Assembly: GCA_036403155.1 (NCBI GenBank)
Contig: DASWRM010000067.1
Location: 29,901-93,900, forward strand
Source: Gaiellales bacterium
Lineage (GTDB): Bacteria > Actinomycetota > Thermoleophilia > Gaiellales > JAICJC01
Length of the DNA stretch: 64,000 bases
Reading direction: 5' to 3'
The notes under the pieces are model-generated. The model saw only the letters and a program-made list of their open reading frames with translations, ran no database searches and was not told the origin of the DNA. Within the stretch, counting starts at the first letter, position 1. Every line of letters begins with the position of its first letter. A program made the translations under genes and the position numbers. Shown here piece by piece: positions 25,365-33,663 of this stretch.

Positions 25365-25621
25365 GCCGGCTGGCGACGGCGCTCGGCGTGGCCGTTGCCG
25401 GCGGTGCCGCCTACGTCGTCGAGCGGGCACGGCGAATTGCCGCGGAGGAGGGCCGGCCGCTCACCGACGTGCTCGCCGAGATGCCGTCGCGTCTGCGCTC
25501 CGACCTGACGACGATCGGCGAGGACCTGCGCGAGGCGGCTGACGAGGGCAAGAGCGCCGCCGCTCGCCGCCAGGAGGAGATCGACGAGGAGCTGCGCGCT
25601 GCCCGCGGAGGAGCCGGCTAG
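25361..25621 (+). CDS. Small helical protein, companion of the DUF948 protein
   Basis: 86 residues from the GTG at 25361, overlapping the DUF948 stop. The N-terminus has a short hydrophobic segment (LATALGVAVAGGAAYVVERA), then a charged helical region rich in Glu, Ala and Arg. This resembles the small membrane-associated proteins that sit between the DUF948 gene and alaS in other actinobacteria. Function unknown. A tandem repeat with hairpins begins immediately after it. Confidence 0.8.
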   Translation: MSRLATALGVAVAGGAAYVVERARRIAAEEGRPLTDVLAEMPSRLRSDLTTIGEDLREAADEGKSAAARRQEEIDEELRAARGGAG

Positions 25622-25622
25622 G

Positions 25623-25790
25623 GGAGCACGATGGAGCCGCGCGGCGGGCCGGTGGGAGAGCTACTCCATGGTGGGCTGCCGCTCGACGAGCTCCGCCGCT
25701 GTCGGGCGGAGCACGATGGCGCCGCGGCGGGCCGGTGGGAGAGCTACTCCATCGTGGGCTGCCACTCGACGAGCTCCGCCGCTGTCAGGC
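25623..25790. repeat. Two-copy tandem repeat of about 85 bp
   Basis: Unit 1 is 25623-25707 (85 bp) and unit 2 is 25708-25790 (83 bp). They are nearly identical, differing by a 2-bp deletion and a few substitutions; a third partial GGAGC begins at 25791. Each unit contains GGGAGAGCTACTCCAT and ends in a perfect hairpin. The array fills the gap between the convergent gene pair ending at 25621 and 25843. No reading frame with coding bias is seen. Confidence 0.92.
25690..25712. terminator. Hairpin at the end of tandem unit 1
   Basis: An 8-bp perfect stem GCTCCGCC/GGCGGAGC with a 7-base loop. Confidence 0.5.
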
Positions 25791-25797
25791 GGAGCTC
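25771..25797. terminator. Hairpin at the end of tandem unit 2, likely bidirectional terminator
   Basis: A perfect 10-bp stem GAGCTCCGCC/GGCGGAGCTC with a 7-base loop lies between convergent genes and is followed by TGAATAGT. It could end transcription from both sides. Confidence 0.6.
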
Positions 25798-25842
25798 TGA
25801 ATAGTGTCGCGGCGCGGGCTGCGCCCGCGCTCGCGCGCATCG

Positions 25843-26157
25843 TTAGTCGTGCAGCCTCGCGACGACCTCGTGGCGCGCGATCAGCCGCTTGGGCTGCCCG
25901 CTGACTCGGATCTCGAATCCGGCACGCCGCGGGAACAGCACCTTGTCGCCCGGCGCGAGTCCGCCCGCGTCGTCGCCCGCCGCCACGACGATCCCCGAAA
26001 GGCAGGCCGACTCCGCCGATGCCGGGATGATCAGGCCGGCTCGCGTCTCGGTCTCGTCCTCGACCGGCTCCACCAGCACGTAGTGGTCGAGCGGCTCGAT
26101 CCGCCCGGTGAAGGGCTGCGAGCGCTCGAACCTGTCGAGGGTGTCGTCTTCGTGCAT
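25843..26157 (-). CDS. GroES-like co-chaperonin (orphan)
   Basis: 104 residues with the Cpn10 pattern: PLDHYVLVEPVEDETETRAGLIIPASA, then SGIVVAAGDDAGGLAPGDKVLFPRRAGFEIRVSGQ. It differs from standard GroES in lacking the usual KPLxDRV opening and has an acidic extension of about 18 residues. No groEL is adjacent. It may be a divergent second copy acting with a GroEL encoded elsewhere. A response regulator lies upstream on the same strand with 4 bp between. Confidence 0.82.
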   Translation of the reverse strand: MHEDDTLDRFERSQPFTGRIEPLDHYVLVEPVEDETETRAGLIIPASAESACLSGIVVAAGDDAGGLAPGDKVLFPRRAGFEIRVSGQPKRLIARHEVVARLHD

Positions 26158-26161
26158 GCGC

Positions 26162-26566
26162 TCAGCGTAGCGGGGCGATGTCGCCGAACGCCCGCCGGAC
26201 GTCGGCGAGCAGCGCGGGCAGCTCGAACGGCTTCTGGTGGAATGCCGCGCCCAGCTCGGCGACCCGCCGCCGCGTCTCCGGGTCTCCCACCACCGACATG
26301 ACGATCATCGAGCACGGCAGACGCTCCCGCGCGGCGTGCTCGCAGAGCGCGAGGCCGTCGATGCCGGGCATCCGCACGTCGACCACCGCCGCACCGTGCC
26401 GCCGGGCGCGCAGCAGCTCCAGCGCGCCATGCCCGTCCGCGGCCTCGTCCACCAGGTACCCATGCGCGCGCAGCGCCTCGCAGATCACCGTCCGCAGCGG
26501 TGCGTGGTCGTCGGCCACCAGCACGGAGCGGTCGCTGGGGCCTGCGTGCGCACGAGGCTCGTCCAC
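26162..26566 (-). CDS. Single-domain response regulator (receiver only)
   Basis: 134 residues from a GTG. The receiver fold is complete: acidic pair in VLVADDHAPLR, phospho-acceptor Asp in VVDVRMPGIDG, Ser in VMSVVGD at the switch Thr/Ser position and Lys in FHQKPFE. There is no output domain, so it acts by protein contact, as in phosphorelays or motility control. No kinase gene is nearby. Function within the c-di-GMP theme of the window is only a possibility. Confidence 0.9.
   Translation of the reverse strand: MDEPRAHAGPSDRSVLVADDHAPLRTVICEALRAHGYLVDEAADGHGALELLRARRHGAAVVDVRMPGIDGLALCEHAARERLPCSMIVMSVVGDPETRRRVAELGAAFHQKPFELPALLADVRRAFGDIAPLR
26164..26169 (-). promoter_or_regulatory. -10 hexamer TACGCT of the GroES-like gene
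   Basis: On the minus strand TACGCT ends 6 nt before the ATG at 26157 and lies in the 3' end of the response regulator gene. Confidence 0.35.
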
Positions 26567-26655
26567 CGGCCGTCCATTGTCCCACCCGGCTGGCAGGAGT
26601 TACCATCACCGGTTTGTGGTAGGCGCCCCCTGCGGGCCGCCCCGCAGGCCGCCGG

Positions 26656-26661
26656 TAGAAT
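26656..26661 (+). promoter_or_regulatory. -10 hexamer TAGAAT of alaS
   Basis: TAGAAT ends 6 nt before the ATG of alaS, with no room for a ribosome binding site, so the message should be leaderless. Confidence 0.6.
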
Positions 26662-26667
26662 GGCGCG

Positions 26668-29247
26668 ATGCGCAGCCACGAGCTGAGACGCCGGTATCTC
26701 GAATACTTCATCGAACGCGGCCACGTCCACCTGCCGAGCGGCTCGCTCGTGCCCCCGGACTGGGACACCTCCGTCCTGATCACCACCGCCGGGATGCAGC
26801 CGCTGAAGCGGTACTTCCTCGGCATCGAGCAGCCGCCCGCCCCGCGCGCCACCAGTGTGCAGAAGTGCTTCCGCACCGGCGACATCGACGAGGTCGGGAA
26901 CACGGCGCGGCATCTCACCTTCTTCGAGATGCTGGGCAACTTCTCGTTCGGCGAGTACTTCAAGGAGTACGCGATCGAATGTGCCTGGGATCTCTCGACG
27001 CGGGAGGACGGGTTCGGGCTCGACCGCGAGCGCATCTGGGTGAGCGTCTACCAGGGCGACGAGCGGGTTCCGCCCGACGAGGAGGCGATCGCGCTGTGGG
27101 TCGCCAACACCGGCGTGCCGGCCGAGCGGATCGTCCGGCTGGGCGGCGACAACTTCTGGCAGGCGGGTCCGACCGGCCCCTGCGGCCCCTGCTCCGAGCT
27201 GTACTACGACCGCGGCCCGGAGCATGGCTGCGACCGGCCAGACTGTGCCCCGGGCTGCGAGTGCGACCGCTTTCTCGAGTTCTGGAACCTGGTGTTCCTC
27301 CAGTACAACATGCTGGAGGGCGGCGGGCTGGAGGCGCTGCCCGCGCCCAGCGTCGACACCGGCGCGGGGCTCGAGCGGGTCACCGCGCTGACCGAGGGTG
27401 TGCACTCGGTCTTCGAGACCGACGCCTTCGCCGACATCATCCGCGAGATCGAGGCCTGGTCGGGCGCGCGGTACGGCGAGACGGAGTCGCAGACCAAGTC
27501 GCTGAGGGTACTCGCCGACCACGGCCGCTCGATGACGTTCCTCGCAAGCGACGGCATCGAGCCGTCGAACGAGGGCCGCGGCTACGTGCTTCGGCGCATC
27601 ATCCGGCGAGCAGCGCTGCACGCGCGGCGCCTCGGCATCGACGGTTTGGTCGCACCCCGCGTCCAGGAGGTCGTGATCGGCCTGTTCGGCGAGGCCTACC
27701 CCGACCTGCAGCGCAACCGCCTCGAGGTCGCGGAGCTGCTCGCGAACGAGGAGGCACGATTCGCGCAGACGCTGCGCAACGGCCAGCAGCTGCTCGACGA
27801 GGTGCTCGCCCGCTCGGCGGAGCAGATCGCGGCGGAGGACGCCTTCCGACTGCACGACACGTACGGCTTCCCGTTCGAGCTCACCGCCGAGATCGCGTCC
27901 GAGCACGGCAGGACGGTGGACGAGGCCGGCTTCGCCCGGCTGATGGACGAGCAGCGCGAGCGGGCGCGAGCCAGCACCGCCGCCGTGGGCTACGGGGCAT
28001 CCGAGCTGGATGCCGGCTTCACGACCGACTTCGTCGGCTACGAGCAGCTCGACGTCCGCACGCAGGTCGGCGCCCTGGCGCTCGAGCAGGACGGGGCCAT
28101 CCGGCTGAAGCTGCGCGAGTCGCCGTTCTACGCCGCCGGCGGCGGCCAGGTCTCCGACAGCGGCGTGATCGAGTCGGACACCGGCCGCGCCGTCGTCGAG
28201 CAGGTCATCCGGCAGGACGAGGACCAGCAGATCGTGGCGCGAATCGTGGAGGGCGAGATCGCAGCGGGCGAGCGGGTGCGCGCGCACGTCGCGGGCGACC
28301 TGCGTCGCCCGACGATGGCGAACCACACCGCGACCCACCTCCTGCACGCCGCGCTGCGCGAGGTGCTGGGCGGGCACGTGAGCCAGGCCGGCTCGTACGT
28401 CGGCCCGGACAAGCTGCGCTTCGACTTCCGGCATGACAGCCCGATGAGCCCGGAGCAGGTGCGGCAGGTCGAGGACATCGTGAACCGCCGGATCGTCGAG
28501 AACAGGCCCGTGCACATCTTCGTGACCGAGCAGGACCGCGCCCGCGAGCTCGGGGCAACCATGCTGTTCACCGAGAAGTACGGCGAGCAGGTGCGCGTGG
28601 TCGAGGTGCCCGACGTGTCGCTCGAGCTGTGCGGCGGCACGCATGTCCGCACCACAGCCGAGATCGGCGCGTTCGTCATCCAGCGCGAGTCGAGCTCGTC
28701 CCAGGGCGTCCGCCGGATCGAGGCAATCACCGGACAGGCCGCCGTCGACCATCTGCGCGCCAGGTCGGACGAGGCGGACCGGCTCGAGCGCGAGGTCGCC
28801 GCGCTGCGCGGCGAGCTGAAGAAGCGCGAGCGCGCCGGCGGCACCGGCCCGGGTGGCGGGTCGGGCAACGGGCGCGAGTCCTCGCTGATCGAATCGGCCG
28901 GCGAGCAGGACGGCGTGCGCATCGTCGCTGCGGTGGTCGACGACACCGACGCTGACGCCCTGCTCGCGATCTCGGACCGTCTGAAGGCCCGGCTGGCGCC
29001 GGCCGCCATCGTGCTCGGCAGCGCGACGGACGGCAGGGTGCACCTGATCGCCGCGGTCGACCAGCCGGTCGTGGACCGGGGGCTGTCGGCCGTCGACCTG
29101 ATCCGCGAGATCGCGCCGATCGTCGGGGGCGGCGGCGGCGGCCGGCCGACGATGGCGCGAGCGGGCGGTCGCGACGCCGACCAGCTCGGCGCGGCCATCG
29201 CGGCCGCCGAGACCGCGATCCGCGAGCGCCTCAGCGCCGCCGGATGA
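26668..29247 (+). CDS. alaS: Alanine--tRNA ligase
   Basis: 859 residues, full length. The class II core carries TTAGMQPLKRYF, HHLTFFEMLGNFSFGEYFK-type sequence and the CDRFLEFWNLVFLQY segment. The editing domain has NHTATHLLHAAL (HxxxH) and CGGTHVRTTAEIG, which clear Ser- and Gly-tRNA-Ala. The C-terminal DHHA1-like domain ends near the stop. It leads the alaS-ruvX-mltG-aroE run typical of actinobacteria; the ruvX start overlaps the stop by 4 bp. Confidence 0.97.
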   Translation: MRSHELRRRYLEYFIERGHVHLPSGSLVPPDWDTSVLITTAGMQPLKRYFLGIEQPPAPRATSVQKCFRTGDIDEVGNTARHLTFFEMLGNFSFGEYFKEYAIECAWDLSTREDGFGLDRERIWVSVYQGDERVPPDEEAIALWVANTGVPAERIVRLGGDNFWQAGPTGPCGPCSELYYDRGPEHGCDRPDCAPGCECDRFLEFWNLVFLQYNMLEGGGLEALPAPSVDTGAGLERVTALTEGVHSVFETDAFADIIREIEAWSGARYGETESQTKSLRVLADHGRSMTFLASDGIEPSNEGRGYVLRRIIRRAALHARRLGIDGLVAPRVQEVVIGLFGEAYPDLQRNRLEVAELLANEEARFAQTLRNGQQLLDEVLARSAEQIAAEDAFRLHDTYGFPFELTAEIASEHGRTVDEAGFARLMDEQRERARASTAAVGYGASELDAGFTTDFVGYEQLDVRTQVGALALEQDGAIRLKLRESPFYAAGGGQVSDSGVIESDTGRAVVEQVIRQDEDQQIVARIVEGEIAAGERVRAHVAGDLRRPTMANHTATHLLHAALREVLGGHVSQAGSYVGPDKLRFDFRHDSPMSPEQVRQVEDIVNRRIVENRPVHIFVTEQDRARELGATMLFTEKYGEQVRVVEVPDVSLELCGGTHVRTTAEIGAFVIQRESSSSQGVRRIEAITGQAAVDHLRARSDEADRLEREVAALRGELKKRERAGGTGPGGGSGNGRESSLIESAGEQDGVRIVAAVVDDTDADALLAISDRLKARLAPAAIVLGSATDGRVHLIAAVDQPVVDRGLSAVDLIREIAPIVGGGGGGRPTMARAGGRDADQLGAAIAAAETAIRERLSAAG

Positions 29248-29633
29248 AGGTGCTCGCGGTCGACTACGGCCGGGCGCGGACCGGCCTCGCCGTCAGCGAC
29301 GAGACCGGCACCCTCGCGCGGCCGCTCGCGGTCATCGAGCGCGCGCGCACCGAGGCGGGGATGCGCGCGCTCGTCTCGCGCATCGAGTCGGAGGGAGCCG
29401 AGCTCGTCGTCGTCGGGCTGCCGCTGACCCTGCGCGGCGAGCAGGGCGAGCAGGCACGCGAGACGCTCGGGTTCGTGAAGCGGCTCCGCGAGCAATGCTC
29501 CGTTCCCGTTGAGACCTACGACGAGCGGTTCACGACCACGCTGGCCGGCCGCTCGCCCGGATCCCGGCACGGCGACGACGCGATCGCGGCCGCACACCTG
29601 CTCGAGGGGTTCCTGACACGGCTCGCCGGCTGA
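29244..29633 (+). CDS. ruvX: Holliday junction resolvase-like YqgF/RuvX
   Basis: 129 residues. The RNase H-like fold shows AVDYGRARTGLAVSD at the N-terminus, VVGLPLTLRGEQG in the middle and TYDERFTTTLA plus a late acidic DDAIAA. In other bacteria YqgF takes part in pre-16S rRNA processing. The ATGA overlap with alaS is the normal arrangement. The frame ends where mltG begins. Confidence 0.94.
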   Translation: MKVLAVDYGRARTGLAVSDETGTLARPLAVIERARTEAGMRALVSRIESEGAELVVVGLPLTLRGEQGEQARETLGFVKRLREQCSVPVETYDERFTTTLAGRSPGSRHGDDAIAAAHLLEGFLTRLAG

Positions 29634-29650
29634 TCGCACTCGCGGTCCTG

Positions 29651-30604
29651 GTGGTGGCCGCGCTGCTGGTGTTCGAGGGGGTGCGCCGCGTGTTTCCCGA
29701 CTCGAGCAAGCCGGCGGCGGACCCGCACGGGCCGTTGATCCAGGTCGTCATCCCCAGCGGCACCGACGCGTCCGGCATCGGCGACATCCTGCAGCAGGAC
29801 GGCGTGGTCGAGGACGGCGGCCGGTTCCGCGACTATGCCAAGGAGCAGGGCGAGGGGTCGGGCTTCCAGGCCGGCCGCTATCGATTCCGCGCCGGCACGG
29901 ACTACGACGAGATCATCAGGGCGCTCGACGCCGGTCAGGTCGCGGTGAAGGTGCGGACGCTCGTCATCCCGGAGGGGTTCCGGGTCTCGGAGATCGCGGA
30001 CCGCGCGCCCTCGGTCGGCATCTCACGGGCCGCCTACCTGCGCGCCGTGAAGGCGGCCGTCCCGCCCGACGGCTTCGGCCATCACACGAACATGGAGGGC
30101 TTCATGTTCCCGGCCACGTACACCGTGCGGCCGCACGAGAAGGCGGCCACCCTGGTGGCGCAGCAGCTGGCGGCCTTCCGGGCGAACGTCGCCAAGGTCG
30201 ACATGTCCTATGCCCGCTCGAAGAACCTGAGCCCGTACGACGTCCTGTCGATCGCCTCGATGATCGAGCGCGAGGCGCACGTCGAGAAGGACCGGCCGCT
30301 GATCGCGGCGGTGATCTACAACCGGCTGCACCTCGGGATGACGCTCGGCATCGATGCGACGCTGCTCTACGAGTACGGCTCCTGGACGCACCAGCTGACG
30401 CTGAGCGAGCTGGACAAGCCGACCCCCTACAACACGCGCAAGCTGCCGGGGCTGCCGCCCACGCCGATCTGCAACCCGGGCCTCGCCTCACTGCAGGCGG
30501 CGGCCCACCCGGCGAAGGTCGACTATCTCTACTACGTCGCCAAGGGGGACGGGACGCACTACTTCACCAACAACCTGGACGACTTCATCGCACATGGCGG
30601 CTGA
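29651..30604 (+). CDS. mltG: Endolytic murein transglycosylase MltG
   Basis: About 317 residues from the GTG at 29651. The YceG fold shows IPEGFRVSEIADR, NMEGFMFPATYTV, the catalytic Glu in SIASMIEREAHVEKDRPLIAAVIYNRL, and GMTLGIDATLLYEY. It cleaves nascent glycan strands and sets their length. With the GTG start the membrane helix is short (about 8 residues before EGVRRV); the frame is open upstream with no ATG/GTG, and a CTG at 29630 overlapping the ruvX stop would restore a full helix. The true start is therefore uncertain. Confidence 0.93.
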   Translation: MVAALLVFEGVRRVFPDSSKPAADPHGPLIQVVIPSGTDASGIGDILQQDGVVEDGGRFRDYAKEQGEGSGFQAGRYRFRAGTDYDEIIRALDAGQVAVKVRTLVIPEGFRVSEIADRAPSVGISRAAYLRAVKAAVPPDGFGHHTNMEGFMFPATYTVRPHEKAATLVAQQLAAFRANVAKVDMSYARSKNLSPYDVLSIASMIEREAHVEKDRPLIAAVIYNRLHLGMTLGIDATLLYEYGSWTHQLTLSELDKPTPYNTRKLPGLPPTPICNPGLASLQAAAHPAKVDYLYYVAKGDGTHYFTNNLDDFIAHGG

Positions 30605-31418
30605 GCCGCCAATCCGCGGAACGACTCGACTGACCGGCGTGATCGGGTGGCCGGTCGCGCATTCGCGCTCGCCGCAGATGCACAACGCCGCATTCGCGGA
30701 GCTGGGGATGGACTGGGCGTACGTCGCCATGCCCGTCGAGCCCGCACGCCTGGACGCGGCGGTGCGCGGGCTCGCCGCCCTCGGGTTCGCCGGCGTGAAC
30801 GTCACCATCCCGCACAAGCAGCCGGTGTCGCGCCTCTGCGACGAGCTGTCCGACCAGGCGCGTGCTGCCGGCTCGGTCAACACCGTGCTGATCGCGGAGG
30901 ACGGGTCGCTTCGCGGCGAGACGACCGACGGCGCCGGAATGCTGCACGCGATCGGCGAGCCGCCGGCCGGTGAGGCGGTGGTGCTCGGGGCGGGGGGCTC
31001 CGCACGCGCCGCCGCGGCGGCCCTTCGCGATGCGGGTGTGGCGGTCGCGCTCGCGGCGCGACGGCCGGAGGCGGCGAACGCGCTTGCCCAGGAGTTGGGA
31101 GTGCCGGCCGTGTCCTGGCCAGGGTCATCGCTTCCCGCGCTCGTCGTCAACGCGACGCCGGTCGGGCAGTCAGGTGCGAGCGACGAGCTGCCGGTGGCCG
31201 AGCCGCTGCTCGGCGACGTCGAGGTCGTCTGCGACTTCGCGTACCGTGCCGACGGCGCGGAAACGGGGTTGATCGCCGCGGCCCGCCGGCGCGGGATACG
31301 GTCCGTCGACGGGCTCGACGTGCTCGTCGGGCAGGGCGCCATCGCATTCCGGCTGTTCACCGGCCGGGAGCCGCCGGTGGCGGCGATGCGAGCGGCTGCG
31401 CGCGGGACGTTAAGCTAG
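30594..31418 (+). CDS. aroE: Shikimate dehydrogenase
   Basis: 274 residues. It reduces 3-dehydroshikimate to shikimate with NADPH. Substrate-site segments are GWPVAHSRSPQMHNAAF and NVTIPHKQ (catalytic Lys); the cofactor loop is GAGGSARA; NATPVGQ and GLDVLVGQGAIAF are conserved C-terminal blocks. The start lies 11 bp inside mltG. Other shikimate genes follow at 35976-38653 and 39618-40049. Confidence 0.94.
   Translation: MAAEPPIRGTTRLTGVIGWPVAHSRSPQMHNAAFAELGMDWAYVAMPVEPARLDAAVRGLAALGFAGVNVTIPHKQPVSRLCDELSDQARAAGSVNTVLIAEDGSLRGETTDGAGMLHAIGEPPAGEAVVLGAGGSARAAAAALRDAGVAVALAARRPEAANALAQELGVPAVSWPGSSLPALVVNATPVGQSGASDELPVAEPLLGDVEVVCDFAYRADGAETGLIAAARRRGIRSVDGLDVLVGQGAIAFRLFTGREPPVAAMRAAARGTLS
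31411..31416 (+). promoter_or_regulatory. -10 hexamer TAAGCT before the SDR gene
   Basis: TAAGCT overlaps the aroE stop and ends 6 nt before the GTG at 31423. Confidence 0.35.
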
Positions 31419-31422
31419 TCGC

Positions 31423-32190
31423 GTGAACGCGCTCGTCACTGGTGCCTCGGGGGGCATCGGGCTCGAGCTGGCACGGCTGTTCGCCGGCGATGGGCATGAC
31501 CTCGTGCTGGTGTCGCGGGGCGGGAAACGGCTGGCCTCGATCGCCCGCGACCTCGAGGATCGCTTCCGCGTGCAGGTGCGGACGATTCCGCGCGATCTCG
31601 GCAACCCGATCGCCCCGCTCTCGGTGTACGACGAATGCGGCGACGTGGACATCCTCGTGAACAACGCCGGATTCGGCCACCGCGGCTCGTTCGTCGACGA
31701 GGATCCCGTGATGCTGAGCGAGATGCTTCAGGTGAACGTCGCCGCGCTCACGCAGCTGACGCGGATGTTCCTGCCCGCGATGGTGGCGCGCGGATCGGGA
31801 CGGATCCTGAACGTGGCCTCGACGGCCGCATTCCAGCCGGGCCCGCTGATGGCCGTCTACTACGCGAGCAAGGCGTACGTCCTGTCGTTCTCGGAGGCGA
31901 TACGCGAGGAGCTGGCCGGCACCGGCGTGACGGTCACTACGCTGTGCCCCGGGCCGACCCGCACCGAGTTCGTCGAGCGCGCCGAGGTGGCGCGTGGGCG
32001 GCTGACCGGATCGCGGGAGATGGAGCCCCACGAGGTCGCGCTCGCGGGCTACACCGGAATGATGGCCGGCAAGTCAGTCGTCATCCCGGGCAAGGTCAAC
32101 CGGCTCGGCGCCGCCGGCGCGCGCGTCATCCCGCGCTCGCTCGCGGCGGGGATCGCCCGGCGCATCCACGAGGCAAACGAGCCGGGATGA
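31423..32190 (+). CDS. Short-chain dehydrogenase/reductase (DltE-like)
   Basis: 255 residues, GTG start. Classical SDR: TGASGGIG at about 6-13, NNAGFGH, catalytic Ser in NVASTAAF, and YYASKAYV for YxxxK. GPTRTEF follows, as in the general-oxidoreductase subgroup. The C-terminal part carries MMAGKSVVIPGKVNRL, common in actinobacterial members. Substrate unknown. It overlaps the secreted glycosidase-like gene (ATGA). Confidence 0.9.
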   Translation: MNALVTGASGGIGLELARLFAGDGHDLVLVSRGGKRLASIARDLEDRFRVQVRTIPRDLGNPIAPLSVYDECGDVDILVNNAGFGHRGSFVDEDPVMLSEMLQVNVAALTQLTRMFLPAMVARGSGRILNVASTAAFQPGPLMAVYYASKAYVLSFSEAIREELAGTGVTVTTLCPGPTRTEFVERAEVARGRLTGSREMEPHEVALAGYTGMMAGKSVVIPGKVNRLGAAGARVIPRSLAAGIARRIHEANEPG

Positions 32191-33410
32191 TCCGAGCGGC
32201 GTTCCCCGCCGGCGTCCGCACCGCCGCGGCGACGCTTGCGATCGTCATGCTGGCGGCCGTGTGCCCGGGGAGCCCGGCGCGTGCCGCGACGCCGTACGAC
32301 CAGCGCGTCGGCGTCGCGTTGCGGATCGGCGGGGGGCCGCGCGGCGACGACTCGGCGTACTGGCAGGCCGGGTTCGGCCCGTGGGATGGAGCGCACGTGC
32401 ACCCCCGGATCGTCAGCCTGTTCCTCCGCTGGAATCAGGTGGAGCCGAAGCCCGGGGCGTGGGACTGGGGCAGGCTCGCCAGCTCCTATGCCGATGCCCG
32501 CGCCCACGGCTACTTCATCATCCTGCGGGTCGTGACCGGGCATTTCGCCCCGTCGTGGATCTACACGACCGCGGGCGTTACGGGCGTGACGCTCTACGAC
32601 CCGGACAGCGGCGCCTACGACTACCGCTTCCCGGTTGTCTGGTCGAAACCGTATCGCCACCAGATCGCGCTGCTGGCGCAGGAGATCGGGAGCCTGCTCC
32701 AGACGCGGTTCCCCGGCTCGACCGAGACATGGGGCGACTACACCGCCGGCGTGCCGGTCGCCGCCGCATCGGACAACGGCACCGAGATGGCGTTGCGCCA
32801 GCGGCTCTTCTACAACACGCGATCGAGGGCGGTCTGGAATGCGGTCACACCGGAGCCACCGCGCGGTGAGAGCAGGATGCGGCTGCGGTCGGATCTCACC
32901 GCGGCTGCGTGGGAGAAGGGCGTGGCGCACTATCTCGCTGCGATCACCAACGCCCCGGTGCTGCTCGCGCTGGGCGGGATGTTCAAGGATCACGGCGCGC
33001 ACGCGACCGTCATGGCGCACACGCTCTTCACCTCGGCCAACGCCGGGCGCCTCGTCGGCATGCACACGAACTTCATCCCCGAGCGCGGGCAGGACGCGGG
33101 CGAGGCCTGGGTGCCGGCGGGGCCGTGGGGGCGCCGCTTCCCTCGCGATGCCGACCAGCTCAAGGCGATCCGCCGCAACGGCGGGGCGGTTGCCCTTCAG
33201 TCCGCAAGCTACGGCGGCGGCACGCCGCACAGCTATGCCGGGTGGTTCACGAACCCGCAGTCGGCGTACGTCTGGGCGCTTCGCAACGATCTCGAGACGC
33301 ACTGGGCGGGGGCACGGTTCTTCGAGACCGCCGGGGTGTTCGCCAATCCGGCAATCGCAGGCGTGCTGCTGAACGAGGTGCAGCCGGCCCTGGTTGCGGC
33401 ACACGGCTGA
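32187..33410 (+). CDS. Secreted TIM-barrel glycoside-hydrolase-like protein
   Basis: 407 residues from the ATG at 32187. A signal peptide (TAAATLAIVMLAAVCPGSPARA) precedes a domain with FLRWNQVEPKPGAWDWGRLASSYADARAHGYFIILRVV, the strand-helix pattern of family GH42/GH5/GH10-like barrels where a motif close to W.E..PG..dW marks the second strand. Candidate catalytic Glu residues are not certain; TETWGDY and NEVQPAL near the end are possibilities. The substrate and family cannot be fixed without a profile search. It ends just before a LexA-type promoter. Confidence 0.72.
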   Translation: MIRAAFPAGVRTAAATLAIVMLAAVCPGSPARAATPYDQRVGVALRIGGGPRGDDSAYWQAGFGPWDGAHVHPRIVSLFLRWNQVEPKPGAWDWGRLASSYADARAHGYFIILRVVTGHFAPSWIYTTAGVTGVTLYDPDSGAYDYRFPVVWSKPYRHQIALLAQEIGSLLQTRFPGSTETWGDYTAGVPVAAASDNGTEMALRQRLFYNTRSRAVWNAVTPEPPRGESRMRLRSDLTAAAWEKGVAHYLAAITNAPVLLALGGMFKDHGAHATVMAHTLFTSANAGRLVGMHTNFIPERGQDAGEAWVPAGPWGRRFPRDADQLKAIRRNGGAVALQSASYGGGTPHSYAGWFTNPQSAYVWALRNDLETHWAGARFFETAGVFANPAIAGVLLNEVQPALVAAHG

Positions 33411-33411
33411 G

Positions 33412-33440
33412 TTGCGAACGTACGTTCGGTCGGCTACGAT
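33412..33440 (+). promoter_or_regulatory. LexA-box promoter
   Basis: CGAACGTACGTTCG (33415-33428) is a perfect palindrome that matches the Gram-positive/mycobacterial LexA box CGAAC-N4-GTTCG exactly. It overlaps a candidate -35 (TTGCGA, 33412-33417) with a 17-bp spacer to TACGAT (33435-33440). Bound repressor would block polymerase. The ATG at 33450 lies 9 nt after the -10. Confidence 0.78.
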
Positions 33441-33449
33441 CGACGGCCC

Positions 33450-33635
33450 ATGCCCGACCGCATCAGCCGCCAGCTCGTCGAGACGTCATTTCAATACGTG
33501 GTCTCCCGGCGGGCGTTCGAGGTCGCGATCGACGAGGCCCGTCGCGCCGGTTGGAGCGACGACGACCTCACCCGGGTGACCGGCCTGCCCCGCCGCGTCG
33601 TGGAGCTGGTGGCCGGCAAGCGGCCGGCGGCGTAG
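33450..33635 (+). CDS. 61-residue protein, likely SOS-induced
   Basis: Short, basic and helical, with strong G/C third-position bias. The second half (WSDDDLTRVTGLPRRVVELVAGKRP) has the rhythm of a helix-turn-helix or a small DNA/protein-binding domain, though it matches no family I recognise. The LexA box directly upstream suggests induction by DNA damage. It stands alone between the glycosidase-like gene and the convergent prepilin peptidase. Confidence 0.75.
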   Translation: MPDRISRQLVETSFQYVVSRRAFEVAIDEARRAGWSDDDLTRVTGLPRRVVELVAGKRPAA

Positions 33636-33663
33636 ACCGGTTCCGCCGCCGTTCAGCCGTGGC

